12,923 nt of DNA from Methylomarinum sp050304855 (GTDB lineage: Bacteria > Pseudomonadota > Gammaproteobacteria > Methylococcales > Methylomonadaceae): contig JBNLEI010000211.1 in NCBI GenBank assembly GCA_050304855.1, forward strand, positions 1-12,923, written 5' to 3'. Under the pieces are notes generated by a model. The model had not been told where the DNA came from. It searched no databases and was given only the letters and a program-made list of their open reading frames with translations. Positions 6,065 through 12,923 of the stretch are shown piece after piece (position 1 is the first letter of the stretch; each line of letters starts with the position of its first letter). Position numbers and translations under genes: made by a program.

Positions 6065-7219
6065 ATGTTAGGTATTAAACATTATGAAATAGCGGATCAT
6101 GAAAAAGCCCTGCTGTTTCGCAAAAACAGTTATAAGAAAGTGTTGGAACCGGGTCGTTATTATTTTTTAGATCCGCTGAACGAGATTCGCGTCGAAATTT
6201 ACGATTGCGCCCAACCCAAATTTCAGCACAAATTGGCCAAGTTTTTAATGCGCACTTACCCGCAATTGAAACTTCAGCATTTCGACGAGTACGAATTGAA
6301 CGATACCGAATTGGGTTTGTGCTATATCGACGGTAAGTTGGCCGATGTTCTGCCGCCGGGGACATACCATGTGTTCTGGAAACAGCCGGCAGAAGTTAAA
6401 ATCGAACGTGTCGATGTTGGTCAAGATTACCGTGTCGCTAACGACATTCTGGCGTTGCTGGTGCACGGCGATTATTTCCGAAAGGCTCAGGCCGCGTTGC
6501 ATGTGGTTTATTATGTCGAAATACCGGATTACAGCGTTGGTTTGTTGCTGGTGAACGGCCACAAGGAAAAGCTGTTGCCGCCCGGCAGCTACGGTTTCTG
6601 GCGCTATAATCGCAATATAGGTGTCAAGTTGGTCGATCTGCGTCTGCAAAACCTGGATGTCGGAGGACAGGAAATGTTGACCAAGGATCGGGTCAGTTTG
6701 CGAGTCAACCTGTCGGCCGCCTACAAGGTCGAGGATGTCGAACGGGCGACGATGGAATTAGGCGATTATGCCGATTTCTTATACCGCGAATTGCAATTGG
6801 CGCTGCGGGAGGCGGTCGGCGCCAAAACGCTGGACGAACTGCTGGCCGATAAAAACGCGATGAATCAGGAGATTTTCGACGTCGTAGCCGCTAAAGCGGA
6901 AAAGTACGGCCTGAAAATCAATAGCGTTGGCGTTAAGGACATCATTTTGCCGGGCGAGATGAAGACGATCTTGAATCAGGTGGTCGAGGCGGAAAAAGCG
7001 GCCGAAGCCAATTTGATCAAGCGTCGTGAGGAAACTGCGGCGACGCGCTCTTTGCACAATACCGCAAAAGTGATGGAAGGCAATCCCACTATCCTTCGCT
7101 TGAAAGAGTTGGAGGTGCTGGAGCGGGTGAGCGATAGGATCGACAAGATTACCGTCTACGACGGCCTGAAAGGACTGATGAACAATTTGGTCAACATTCC
7201 GCTCGATAACAAACCATAG
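6065..7219 (+). CDS. Slipin (SPFH/band-7 domain protein) with three N-terminal repeats
   Basis: 384-aa SPFH-superfamily protein of the slipin/stomatin type. Such proteins assemble on membranes and scaffold other factors; the exact role here is not known. The SPFH core (about 154-330) shows LPPGSYGFWR, VKLVDLRLQNLDVGGQEMLT, then ALREAVGAKTLDELL and KDIILPGEMK, and the coiled region EAEKAAEANLIKRREETAATR, ending with NPTILRLKELEVLE. Unlike classical stomatins no clear N-terminal membrane helix is present. Instead, three related segments (8-50, 79-120, 154-197) each carry a pattern L-x-P-G-x-Y followed by an aromatic, then V/I-x-x-V/I-D. Start chosen at 6065 because GGAG (6054-6057) is 7 nt upstream and the protein opens as a repeat unit; the frame also runs open upstream, but across hairpins and without a ribosome site. 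Probably co-transcribed with rtcBA through the RNA block, or from an unseen promoter. Confidence 0.93.
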   Translation: MLGIKHYEIADHEKALLFRKNSYKKVLEPGRYYFLDPLNEIRVEIYDCAQPKFQHKLAKFLMRTYPQLKLQHFDEYELNDTELGLCYIDGKLADVLPPGTYHVFWKQPAEVKIERVDVGQDYRVANDILALLVHGDYFRKAQAALHVVYYVEIPDYSVGLLLVNGHKEKLLPPGSYGFWRYNRNIGVKLVDLRLQNLDVGGQEMLTKDRVSLRVNLSAAYKVEDVERATMELGDYADFLYRELQLALREAVGAKTLDELLADKNAMNQEIFDVVAAKAEKYGLKINSVGVKDIILPGEMKTILNQVVEAEKAAEANLIKRREETAATRSLHNTAKVMEGNPTILRLKELEVLERVSDRIDKITVYDGLKGLMNNLVNIPLDNKP

Positions 7220-7220
7220 C

Positions 7221-7247
7221 TCTGCGCCGCCCATGCGGCGGCGCAGA
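7221..7247. terminator. GC-rich inverted repeat between convergent genes
   Basis: TCTGCGCCGCC and GGCGGCGCAGA form a perfect 11-bp stem with loop CATGC, 2 bp after the slipin stop and 8 bp before the end of the convergent P-type ATPase gene. A clear T-run is lacking on both sides (only mixed T-rich sequence on the plus strand), so termination strength is uncertain; the position fits a shared bidirectional terminator. Confidence 0.6.
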
Positions 7248-7254
7248 ATTGAGT

Positions 7255-9276
7255 TCAGTTCTTTGCTGGAGATTCCACTTGAGTTTGGAGACCGCGATCA
7301 TCGGCGTTTAAAGAACTCGAATTGCCGGAATTTGATTGTCGTTGATTTCTGGCCCAAGCGTCCATTTTGGCAAACAGGGGCTGTGCGACGGAATGTTCGA
7401 TATGGGTAAAATATAAGCGGCTGGCGTTAATCACGACAAATACGGAGCTTAGGTGATGCAGAAAGGCGGCAAAAACCGGATTCAGGAACCCGAATGTCGC
7501 CAAACTCAGACCCACGATGTTGAAACCGATCGCCCAAGTATAATTTTGCCGGATAATTCCGCCCATTTTATGACTGAGCCGTAACACTTCGATTAAATCC
7601 TTTGCATCGTTCCCGAGGATGACAATATCCGAGGAACTGATCGCCAGATTGACGTTTTTTAATCCGCCGATCGCTATGCCAACATTGGCTGCGGCTAGTG
7701 CCGGCGCATCGTTTACGCCATCGCCGACCATGGCGACTTTACCGGTCGATTGATATTGTTTGACCAGATTCGTTTTATCTTCCGGCGTGGCATTGAAATA
7801 ATAAGCGTCGGCATTGATGTACTCGGCAACACGCTTGGCTTCTTGTTCTTCGTTATCGCCGGTTGCCAGTATCACTTGTTCGATGCCGAAGGAATGGATC
7901 GTTTCCGCTAAATTTTGCATTTCGGCCAGCATGATGTCGCGGATGACGATGATTCCTTTTACTTTTCCGTCGACCGCCACCCAGATGGCGCGGCCTTCGT
8001 ATTTAATTTCGGGCAAGTCGATTCCCTGATCCTGCAATGTTTCCGCACTGCCGATCAAAATTGTCTGTTTATCGCTGATCGCTTTGATCCCTCGCCCCGG
8101 TAGGTCTTCCGCTTGTTCCACCGAACGGAATCGGGTGATCCCTTGCCGGCGCGCAAAATGGATAATTGCTCGGGAAATCGGATGATCGAAGCGCGATTCG
8201 ATCGACGCCGCCAATTCCAGCAGTTCCAATTTCGGCAACTCGATTTCGATGATTTGGCTGACCTCGGGTTCCGCTTGCGTGACGGTCCCGGTTTTATCGA
8301 GGATCAAGGTTTTGATATCTTGCATGTTTTCCAGGGGCTCGCCGCCTCGGGCCAAGATGTTGGTCTGTGCGAGACGCCCGATATTGGCGGCAAATGCAGT
8401 CGGTGTCGCCAACGCCCAGGCACAAGGGCAGATGACTGCAAGAGCCGTGGCCATCAAATGCAAATTTCCGGTGATCAACAACAGTAGAAAAGCATAAGCG
8501 GTGACGGAAAGCAGCAGTGTTTGCACGGTCGTATCGGCGCGGCGTTGCAAATCCGACTTTTGCATCAGACTGTTTTCGATTTCTTTCGCCATGACCTCGA
8601 CAAAGAAATCGTCGCCGTTTTTTGTCGCTTTGACTTGCAACGGAGCGGTTAGATTCAACGTGCCTGAAGTCACCTCGGCGCCTTGTTTTTTATGGATCGG
8701 GAACGGTTCGCCGGTCACCATCGATTCGTCGATCGACGATGCGCCTTCGGTAATTTGGCCGTCGACCGCAATGATATTGCCTTTAGGAACAATGATCAGA
8801 TCGCCTTTTTTGATCGCGTTGATCGTTATTTCTTCGATTTGATCGCCAATCAACCGTTGTGCGGTTGTTTTTCTTTCCTGAATCAGGCTTTCGATTTTTT
8901 CCCTGTTTTTTCTGATGATGGTAAATGAAATGTACAGTCCCAGTCCGATAAACCAGGCAACCATTGCGCCGCTGAGCGGTTGGCCGTCAATCAGCGTAAC
9001 GCTCATCACCAGCACGATTAACAATTCGGCGGAGACCTTACGCATCAACAAAATCGATTTCAATAAGCCTTCCAGATAGAGCGCGAGACAAAACAGATAA
9101 AAAGGCATTCCCAACCAGAACAAAATCGGTAGGTCGTAAATGGCATCCAGACCGAAACCGAGTACCGGAATGACGGAGGCGATCACTCGTAACAGCATAA
9201 TGTCCTGATGGGGACTGGTTTTTAATAGTCTCGCATCGATGTCGTCGAAGTATTTCTTGTATTGCTCTGTCTGCAT
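7255..9276 (-). CDS. Heavy-metal translocating P1B-type ATPase without an N-terminal HMA domain
   Basis: Membrane ATPase that pumps a transition-metal ion using the phospho-aspartate cycle. 673 aa with about eight helices: four N-terminal (roughly 28-121), two around the metal motif (251-295), two C-terminal (579-617). Motifs: TGEP (188-191), the metal-site CPC in VICPCAWALATP (283-285), DKTGT with the phosphorylated Asp327, the P1B-specific HP pair in FDHP (365-366) and GDGVND (518-523). CPC is shared by Cu+-type and some other exporters. The last helices show N-x6-F-N and then HHLSSVFVVIN where Cu+ ATPases have M-x2-SS, so the metal cannot be named safely. There is no CxxC-bearing HMA domain at the N-terminus. 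The C-terminal 35 residues are polar and Ser/Asn-rich. AGGTAG stands just upstream of the ATG. The radical SAM gene lies 111 bp upstream in the same direction; co-transcription is possible. Confidence 0.95.
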   Translation of the reverse strand: MQTEQYKKYFDDIDARLLKTSPHQDIMLLRVIASVIPVLGFGLDAIYDLPILFWLGMPFYLFCLALYLEGLLKSILLMRKVSAELLIVLVMSVTLIDGQPLSGAMVAWFIGLGLYISFTIIRKNREKIESLIQERKTTAQRLIGDQIEEITINAIKKGDLIIVPKGNIIAVDGQITEGASSIDESMVTGEPFPIHKKQGAEVTSGTLNLTAPLQVKATKNGDDFFVEVMAKEIENSLMQKSDLQRRADTTVQTLLLSVTAYAFLLLLITGNLHLMATALAVICPCAWALATPTAFAANIGRLAQTNILARGGEPLENMQDIKTLILDKTGTVTQAEPEVSQIIEIELPKLELLELAASIESRFDHPISRAIIHFARRQGITRFRSVEQAEDLPGRGIKAISDKQTILIGSAETLQDQGIDLPEIKYEGRAIWVAVDGKVKGIIVIRDIMLAEMQNLAETIHSFGIEQVILATGDNEEQEAKRVAEYINADAYYFNATPEDKTNLVKQYQSTGKVAMVGDGVNDAPALAAANVGIAIGGLKNVNLAISSSDIVILGNDAKDLIEVLRLSHKMGGIIRQNYTWAIGFNIVGLSLATFGFLNPVFAAFLHHLSSVFVVINASRLYFTHIEHSVAQPLFAKMDAWARNQRQSNSGNSSSLNADDRGLQTQVESPAKN

Positions 9277-9387
9277 AGCGTCTACCTGTTGATTAATACA
9301 TTTGCGGGGCTATTTAGAAGTTAATGTCTTGGGTGTGTCTTTAACTCAGTAAGTGCAACAGTGTTTCATCCGCCCGTTAACCTTGGC

Positions 9388-10320
9388 TTAAAATGAACGG
9401 AGATAAAAAATGTTTCCGTGGTATTTGATTTCCCGAAGCTTGTGTTGAGCGACGAGCTCGTCAATGATTTTCCAGTCGGCATCAGTCTTTTTAAGCAACG
9501 CTTCCACTGCGTCTTTACGCATCGGATGGACCGAGGTAATAGACAGTAGATTTTGGACCGGGTCGCCACTGGCGGTGAATTCGTTGCCTTCGTAACCGAT
9601 GAGAAGTTCGACTCCGGAAATGGTCCGTGCGACTGTTTGATAAATACGGTTCAACTCGTCGGCATCGGGTACGTCAGCGTGCTGTTCGGCAGTCGGACGC
9701 GTCGGAACGGCAAGATAGACTTTGTTCGGATTAAGTTGGCGAAGAAATTCCGTCAAACTCGAGATGTTGCGATCGTCGGTGTTTACGCCTTTGATCAGCA
9801 TGGTTTCGGTTGCCAGAAAACCGTCGAACTCTTTTTTAAAAGATAATATAGATGAAAGGATTCTATCTAAATTCAGCGCCTTATCAGGACGATTGAGATG
9901 CCGCCAGGTGGTTTCATCGACGCTATCGATTTTTAAAGACACCCAATCGGCTAGCATTAGCGCTTCGCGAACGTCTTTGCGTTCGATCAGCGAGGCGTTG
10001 GAAATAATCGCGATTTTTATGCTGAGTCGGCGCAACAGATTTATGGACTCGCCGAGGTTGATATCGAGCGTCGGCTCTCCGTCGGGCACGAAAGTCAAAT
10101 AATCGATAGATTGCCCGTCGGCCTGCAATTTTTCCACTCGATTTTTGACTTCGTTGAAAATATCAAGGGGCTGGTAAAAAAACCTCGGTTCGATCTCAGT
10201 GGAGGGCGTTTTTCCTACTTGGCAATACAAACAGGAATAAGAGCAATGTTTCGGCGGAATATTGTTGATGCCTAAACTGCGTCCGAGCCGTCGAGAGGGT
10301 ACAGGTCCGAATACAATCAT
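9388..10320 (-). CDS. Radical SAM protein of the COG0731 (TYW1-like) type
   Basis: 310-aa radical S-adenosylmethionine protein. The [4Fe-4S] cysteines are C26-x3-C30-x2-C33 in KHCSYSCLYCQVG, preceded by the hallmark FGPVPSRRLGRSLGINN. A GEPT motif at 81-84 is the SAM amino-group-binding segment, and a radical-SAM barrel follows (about 20-230). The last about 65 residues (SVHPMRKDAVEALLKK onward) look like a small winged-helix domain, a frequent tail in this group. Database names such as wyosine synthase come from similarity to TYW1, but bacteria do not make wyosine, so the substrate is unknown. No Shine-Dalgarno precedes the ATG, but the family N-terminus begins there. It lies upstream of the metal ATPase on the same strand and has its own candidate promoter. 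Confidence 0.9.
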   Translation of the reverse strand: MIVFGPVPSRRLGRSLGINNIPPKHCSYSCLYCQVGKTPSTEIEPRFFYQPLDIFNEVKNRVEKLQADGQSIDYLTFVPDGEPTLDINLGESINLLRRLSIKIAIISNASLIERKDVREALMLADWVSLKIDSVDETTWRHLNRPDKALNLDRILSSILSFKKEFDGFLATETMLIKGVNTDDRNISSLTEFLRQLNPNKVYLAVPTRPTAEQHADVPDADELNRIYQTVARTISGVELLIGYEGNEFTASGDPVQNLLSITSVHPMRKDAVEALLKKTDADWKIIDELVAQHKLREIKYHGNIFYLRSF

Positions 10321-10418
10321 GTCATCGTATTTTTTCGTTTGTGAACAGAGAGGAAAGGTCTTGTACGTTTATTGCAATTTTCATTTTTGCGGCCGGCGCG
10401 TCGGAAGAGGACTGGATA

Positions 10419-10447
10419 ATTAGACTATATGAACAAAAATTGTTCAA
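10419..10447 (-). promoter_or_regulatory. Candidate promoter with inverted-repeat operator for the radical SAM gene
   Basis: On the minus strand TTGAAC (10447-10442) and TCTAAT (10424-10419) are 17 bp apart and match -35/-10 boxes at 4 and 5 positions of 6. A perfect inverted repeat GAACAA-AAA-TTGTTC (10431-10445) overlaps the -35 box and fills most of the spacer, the position expected for an operator. The predicted transcript would start near 10412, about 90 nt before the radical SAM ATG. The regulator is not recognisable from the site. Confidence 0.4.
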
Positions 10448-10484
10448 TTGATTAATAATATTTGGATGTTCTAAATTATTCGGA

Positions 10485-10589
10485 TTGACAAATCTCCTTC
10501 GGAAGTTCAGATTGAAATGTCGCGTATATAAGATCAATCGTTTCTTAGCTACATTGGACCCGTTGGGAAATCAACACGATTGATAATCG
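10485..10589 (+). promoter_or_regulatory. Candidate promoter and operator of the metal ABC operon
   Basis: TTGACA (10485-10490) is a perfect -35 box, but the hexamer 17 bp on is a poor -10 (CAGATT). TATAAG at 10527-10532 is a better -10 without a matching -35. Further down, a perfect inverted repeat CGATT-GAT-AATCG (10577-10589) lies between these and the ABC ATPase start and could be a metalloregulator site; it does not match the Fur or Zur consensus well. The rest of the 317-bp gap is AT-rich without a credible gene. Confidence 0.35.
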
Positions 10590-10605
10590 ACTCATAACCC
10601 AGGAC

Positions 10606-10636
10606 AAGGAGTCTCTCCGTGATTTCGAGTGAGTAA
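10606..10636 (+). other. Shine-Dalgarno and five-codon leader ORF before the ABC ATPase
   Basis: AAGGAG (10606-10611) is the best ribosome site in the region, but it is spaced 7 nt from a GTG (10619) whose frame, MISSE, stops at 10634-10636, one base before the ATG of the ABC ATPase gene. The ATPase starts themselves lie 17 or 26 nt from it. Re-initiation (translational coupling) is possible; chance is the alternative. Confidence 0.25.
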
Positions 10637-10637
10637 C

Positions 10638-11333
10638 ATGAATGAAAATGCTGTATTGACGGTTAGCAATCTTGATGTGTCCTATGAGGGCGAGCGGATT
10701 ATCAACGGTATTTCCTTCTCGGTGAAGAAGGGCGAGATTCTGATAATTTTGGGGCCGAATGGCGCCGGGAAAACCACGTTATTGAGAGCTATCCAGAATT
10801 TGTTGCCTTATCAGGGATCGGTCATTTGGAATACCGAAAAAATCAGTTATCTTCCCCCTCAGGAATTTTTACAAAGGCAGAATCTTCCCCCTTTTAATAT
10901 TGAAGAGTTTTATTCTTTTAAAACATCGGATACAGAAGCCGTAAAAAAGATGCTTTCCGAAGTCGGGCTGGATGAACGTCTTTTGAAACACCAATTCGGA
11001 GAGCTTTCGACCGGCCAATTCCAACGCATGTTGATCGGTTGGTCTTTGCTGGATAAGCCCGATGTGTTGATTCTGGACGAGCCCACTTCAGGCATCGATA
11101 TTGGAGGAGAAGAAACCATTTACAGTTTGCTGCATAAATTTTGGTCAAACCAGGATTTGAGCATTTTGTTGGTGACTCACGATCTGAATGTGGTCTGGGA
11201 ATATGCGACTCAAGTGATTTGTTTGAATCGACAGCAAATGTGTATGGGGAAGCCCGATGAAGTCTTAACTCCCGAGAAGTTAAAGCAACTATATGGCACG
11301 GGAATTAAGTTCTATAAACATCAGCACAGGTAA
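10638..11333 (+). CDS. Metal-ion ABC transporter ATPase (ZnuC/MntB-like family)
   Basis: Cytoplasmic ATP-hydrolysing subunit of a metal-ion importer of the zinc/manganese/iron (ABC-3) class; 231 aa. Motifs numbered from this ATG: Walker A GPNGAGKT (39-46), Q-loop Gln near 75 (YLPPQEF), signature LSTGQ (123-127), Walker B VLILDEP (143-149) and the H-loop histidine in VTHD (about 181). Length is usual for the family. A GTG at 10629 would add three residues; neither start has an ideal ribosome site. The ATPase stop is 4 bp before the permease ATG, a tight two-gene unit. No substrate-binding protein gene is next to it in this window, so the ion cannot be told from context. Confidence 0.92.
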   Translation: MNENAVLTVSNLDVSYEGERIINGISFSVKKGEILIILGPNGAGKTTLLRAIQNLLPYQGSVIWNTEKISYLPPQEFLQRQNLPPFNIEEFYSFKTSDTEAVKKMLSEVGLDERLLKHQFGELSTGQFQRMLIGWSLLDKPDVLILDEPTSGIDIGGEETIYSLLHKFWSNQDLSILLVTHDLNVVWEYATQVICLNRQQMCMGKPDEVLTPEKLKQLYGTGIKFYKHQHR

Positions 11334-11337
11334 TCCT

Positions 11338-12108
11338 ATGACGGCACAACTCTTTCTTGCGCTTATTCTGGCCGGAACCATTGGTGCGATTGCCGGTTAT
11401 ATTGGAACCCTGATGTTGTCGAAACGCATGACGTTAATGGGGGGAGCGCTGGGACATTTGACCTTGCCCGGCGTCGCTTTGGCATTATTGTACGATTTCG
11501 ATGTGTCGGTCGGTGCAACCTTGTTCCTGGCTTTCGGTGTTTTAATCATCTGGTTTTTGGAACGGAAAACCCGTCTCCATCTTGAGGCGTTGACTGCGGT
11601 TGTTTTTTCCGCATCTTTATCGTCGGCCTTTCTGTTTTTGCCGGAAGAAGAGATCGATATCGCGTTGCTGGGCGATGTCTCGCAAATTTCGGGTTCGATT
11701 TTCATCGGCTCAATCGTTATTTGCCTGTTTCTATTTGCCGCCGTAAAGGTAATCTATAAGGACATGGTTTTGATTGGAATATCGCCCGATCTTGCTCAGA
11801 CCAGTGGTGTGAACCTGACGCGGTCGAATATCGTCTTTTTGGTGTGTATTGCTTTAACCGTCGCGTTGGGTGTTCGTATCGTAGGCGGGTTAATGACTGC
11901 CGCACTATTGGCGATTCCTGCCTGTACAGCCAAAAACATCAGTACGAATTTAGCCGAGTATACGCTTTTTAGCACTGTTGCCGGTAGCTTGGCCGGACTT
12001 ATCGGTGTGGTTGTTTACGCTATGACGGGGGTTCCAGCGGGGCCTTTGATCATTATTGTCAGTGCAGTGATGTTTCTGATGTCCGTTTTTAAACCACGGA
12101 AGACATGA
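11338..12108 (+). CDS. ABC-3 family metal-ion transporter permease (ZnuB/MntC-like)
   Basis: 256-aa inner-membrane permease that pairs with the ATPase just upstream. It has about seven or eight hydrophobic segments. Family features: the short N-terminal loop SKRMTLMGGALGHLTLPGVALA after the first helix, the cytoplasmic coupling region IGISPDLAQTSGVN (146-159), and the VGGLMTAALLAIPACTAKNI segment (182-201) typical of ABC-3 permeases. The start at 11338 has AGG 7 nt upstream; the frame continues upstream to 11293 inside the ATPase gene, which would give a hydrophilic extension not expected in the family. Zn, Mn or Fe cannot be separated on sequence alone. Confidence 0.92.
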   Translation: MTAQLFLALILAGTIGAIAGYIGTLMLSKRMTLMGGALGHLTLPGVALALLYDFDVSVGATLFLAFGVLIIWFLERKTRLHLEALTAVVFSASLSSAFLFLPEEEIDIALLGDVSQISGSIFIGSIVICLFLFAAVKVIYKDMVLIGISPDLAQTSGVNLTRSNIVFLVCIALTVALGVRIVGGLMTAALLAIPACTAKNISTNLAEYTLFSTVAGSLAGLIGVVVYAMTGVPAGPLIIIVSAVMFLMSVFKPRKT

Positions 12109-12127
12109 TCGAAATCAACTAAATCTC

Positions 12128-12140
12128 AGACATGATGTCT
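12128..12140. promoter_or_regulatory. Inverted repeat over the start of the SufC-like fragment
   Basis: AGACAT-G-ATGTCT is a perfect 6-bp inverted repeat that contains the tandem ATG ATG start of the sufC-like frame. It could be an operator, or simply chance; no Shine-Dalgarno is seen before these ATGs. Confidence 0.2.
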
Positions 12141-12259
12141 CTACTAAAAATTCGGCAGCTTTCGTTTACCGTTGCCAAAAGAGCGCTGTTTAAAGACCTG
12201 AGCTTAAGTCTTTATGACGGTGAAATACATGCTTTAATCGGAACCAATGGGGTGGGAAA
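12132..12259 (+). pseudogene. SufC-like ABC ATPase, 5' fragment only
   Basis: The first about 43 residues are a clean SufC-type N-terminus: LLKIRQLSFTVAKRALF, then LYDGEIHALIGTNGVGK. Homology stops inside Walker A, right after the lysine; the Ser/Thr that should follow, the Q-loop, signature, Walker B and H-loop are all missing. The frame then runs on as unrelated residues (RLWSRVPKPALLL and so on) to a stop at 12341, because it is reading the SufB-like sequence out of frame. SufC normally is about 250 aa and powers Fe-S cluster assembly on SufB/SufD. The cause is a deletion of roughly the last four fifths of sufC plus the start of sufB, or an assembly join. The product cannot hydrolyse ATP. 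Confidence 0.7.
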
Positions 12260-12923
12260 GAGGTTGTGGAGCCGTGTGCCAAAGCCCGCTTTGTTGCTCA
12301 TGGTCTGTTCAGTCATGTGGAGGCGGCTAAGCATACGATAACTAAAGAGATCGAGATTGGGGAAGGCGCCTTTACGACCTTTAGCGATAGCCATTTTCAC
12401 AGTTTTTCGGGAAAGATAGAGATTTTTACCACCGGTAACATAACGGTTGCGAAGCACGGCCGTTTTATCTCCGATTTTTCCTTGATCAACGGCAATGTCG
12501 GCAAGTTGAACTATGACTATCACGTTAAATTAAGTGATTACGCTGTTGCAGAAATGACCGCTCGGGTATACGGACGAGGACAGGATCGTATTCGGATTAA
12601 CGATTCCGTCAGCTTAAACGGGAAGTGCTCCCGCAGCATGATTAAAAGCCGGATAGCGTTGAAAGAACGTTCCGAAGCGGAAATTGTCGGAGTAACTGAG
12701 GGGAATGCCGAAGGCTCACGAGGCCATATGGATTGCAGGGAAATCATTAAAGACCATGCAATCGGACAATCAACTCCGGTCGTCAAAGTCTGCCATCCAT
12801 TGGCTAAAGTGACGCACGAAGCGGCCATTGGAACCGTTGATGAAAAACAGATGGAGACACTGATCATACATGGCTTAACGGCCGAACAGGCAACCGATGC
12901 CATTGTACTGGGCATGTTGCTTT
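12260..12923 (+). pseudogene. SufB/SufD-like Fe-S scaffold, 5'-truncated, running off the window
   Basis: A frame +2 relative to the sufC fragment is open from 12260 to the window end (221 codons), beginning EVVEPCAKARFVAHGLFSHV. It reads as a short SufB/SufD-type scaffold: VAKHGRFISDFSLINGN, then a beta-helix core, KSRIALKERSEAEIVGVTEG, SRGHMDCREIIKDHA and finally KVTHEAAIGTVDEKQMETL, then a helical end. The Cys and Glu in HMDCREI and the HEAAIG motif are characteristic. The type resembles the archaeal/minimal SufBC (SMS-like) proteins rather than E. coli SufB. Its N-terminal portion and start codon are lost; the only early start candidate is GTG 12266, without a ribosome site. It begins exactly where the sufC-like sequence breaks off. 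Confidence 0.7.

Noticed and set aside
10322..10537. 71-codon minus-strand frame just upstream of the radical SAM gene
   Set aside because: Asn/Ile-rich translation of AT-rich intergenic DNA, starting upstream of the candidate promoter; no ribosome site or recognisable domain.
12538..12915. 125-codon minus-strand frame opposite the SufB-like fragment
   Set aside because: The plus-strand frame carries unmistakable SufB/SufD motifs; the antisense frame has none.

Overview
The window looks like a piece of a gammaproteobacterial chromosome. RtcR, RtcB, RtcA and the P1B ATPase are all of ordinary proteobacterial type, and the regulator/promoter pair is a sigma-54 system. A methylotroph of the Methylococcales type is plausible, but no diagnostic gene is present, so this is only an impression. 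There is no phage, IS element, rRNA or CRISPR array. Every strong gene ends cleanly except a sulfate-permease-family gene cut by the left edge and a broken sufC/sufB pair at the right edge.

Layout, left to right. (1) 1-1125 (-): SulP-family anion transporter, C-terminus outside the window. (2) 1429-7219: an RNA-repair locus. rtcR (-) diverges from rtcB and rtcA (+). The 168-bp gap between them holds a textbook -24/-12 sigma-54 promoter for rtcBA and two 14-bp direct repeats 20 bp apart, the likely RtcR binding sites. After rtcA comes a 523-bp non-coding block with a complete tRNA-type cloverleaf, a second reduced tRNA-like element and several strong hairpins. A slipin (SPFH/band-7) gene follows, and a GC-rich inverted repeat closes the unit. 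(3) 7255-10320 (-): a heavy-metal P1B ATPase, and upstream of it a COG0731-type radical SAM protein with its own candidate promoter. (4) 10638-12923 (+): ATPase and ABC-3-family permease of a metal-ion ABC transporter, then a SufC-like ATPase cut at its Walker A motif and joined out of frame to the interior of a SufB/SufD-like gene.

How the genes may work together. RtcR is a CARF-domain sigma-54 activator known in enterobacteria to respond to damaged tRNA. RtcB ligates 2',3'-cyclic-phosphate/5'-OH RNA ends, and RtcA cyclises 3'-phosphates. The non-coding block sits where Salmonella-type rtc operons carry Y RNAs with tRNA-like domains. I infer that the tRNA-fold element belongs to the repair unit as substrate, decoy or sensor rather than as a decoding tRNA: its tertiary-contact bases are intact, but it has a pyrimidine at position 37 and no first acceptor pair. 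The slipin, which has three N-terminal repeats, would be the membrane-associated partner of the unit. This RNA block is the most interesting part of the window. The right-hand part suggests metal uptake placed next to a minimal SufBC-type Fe-S module that is broken in this sequence.
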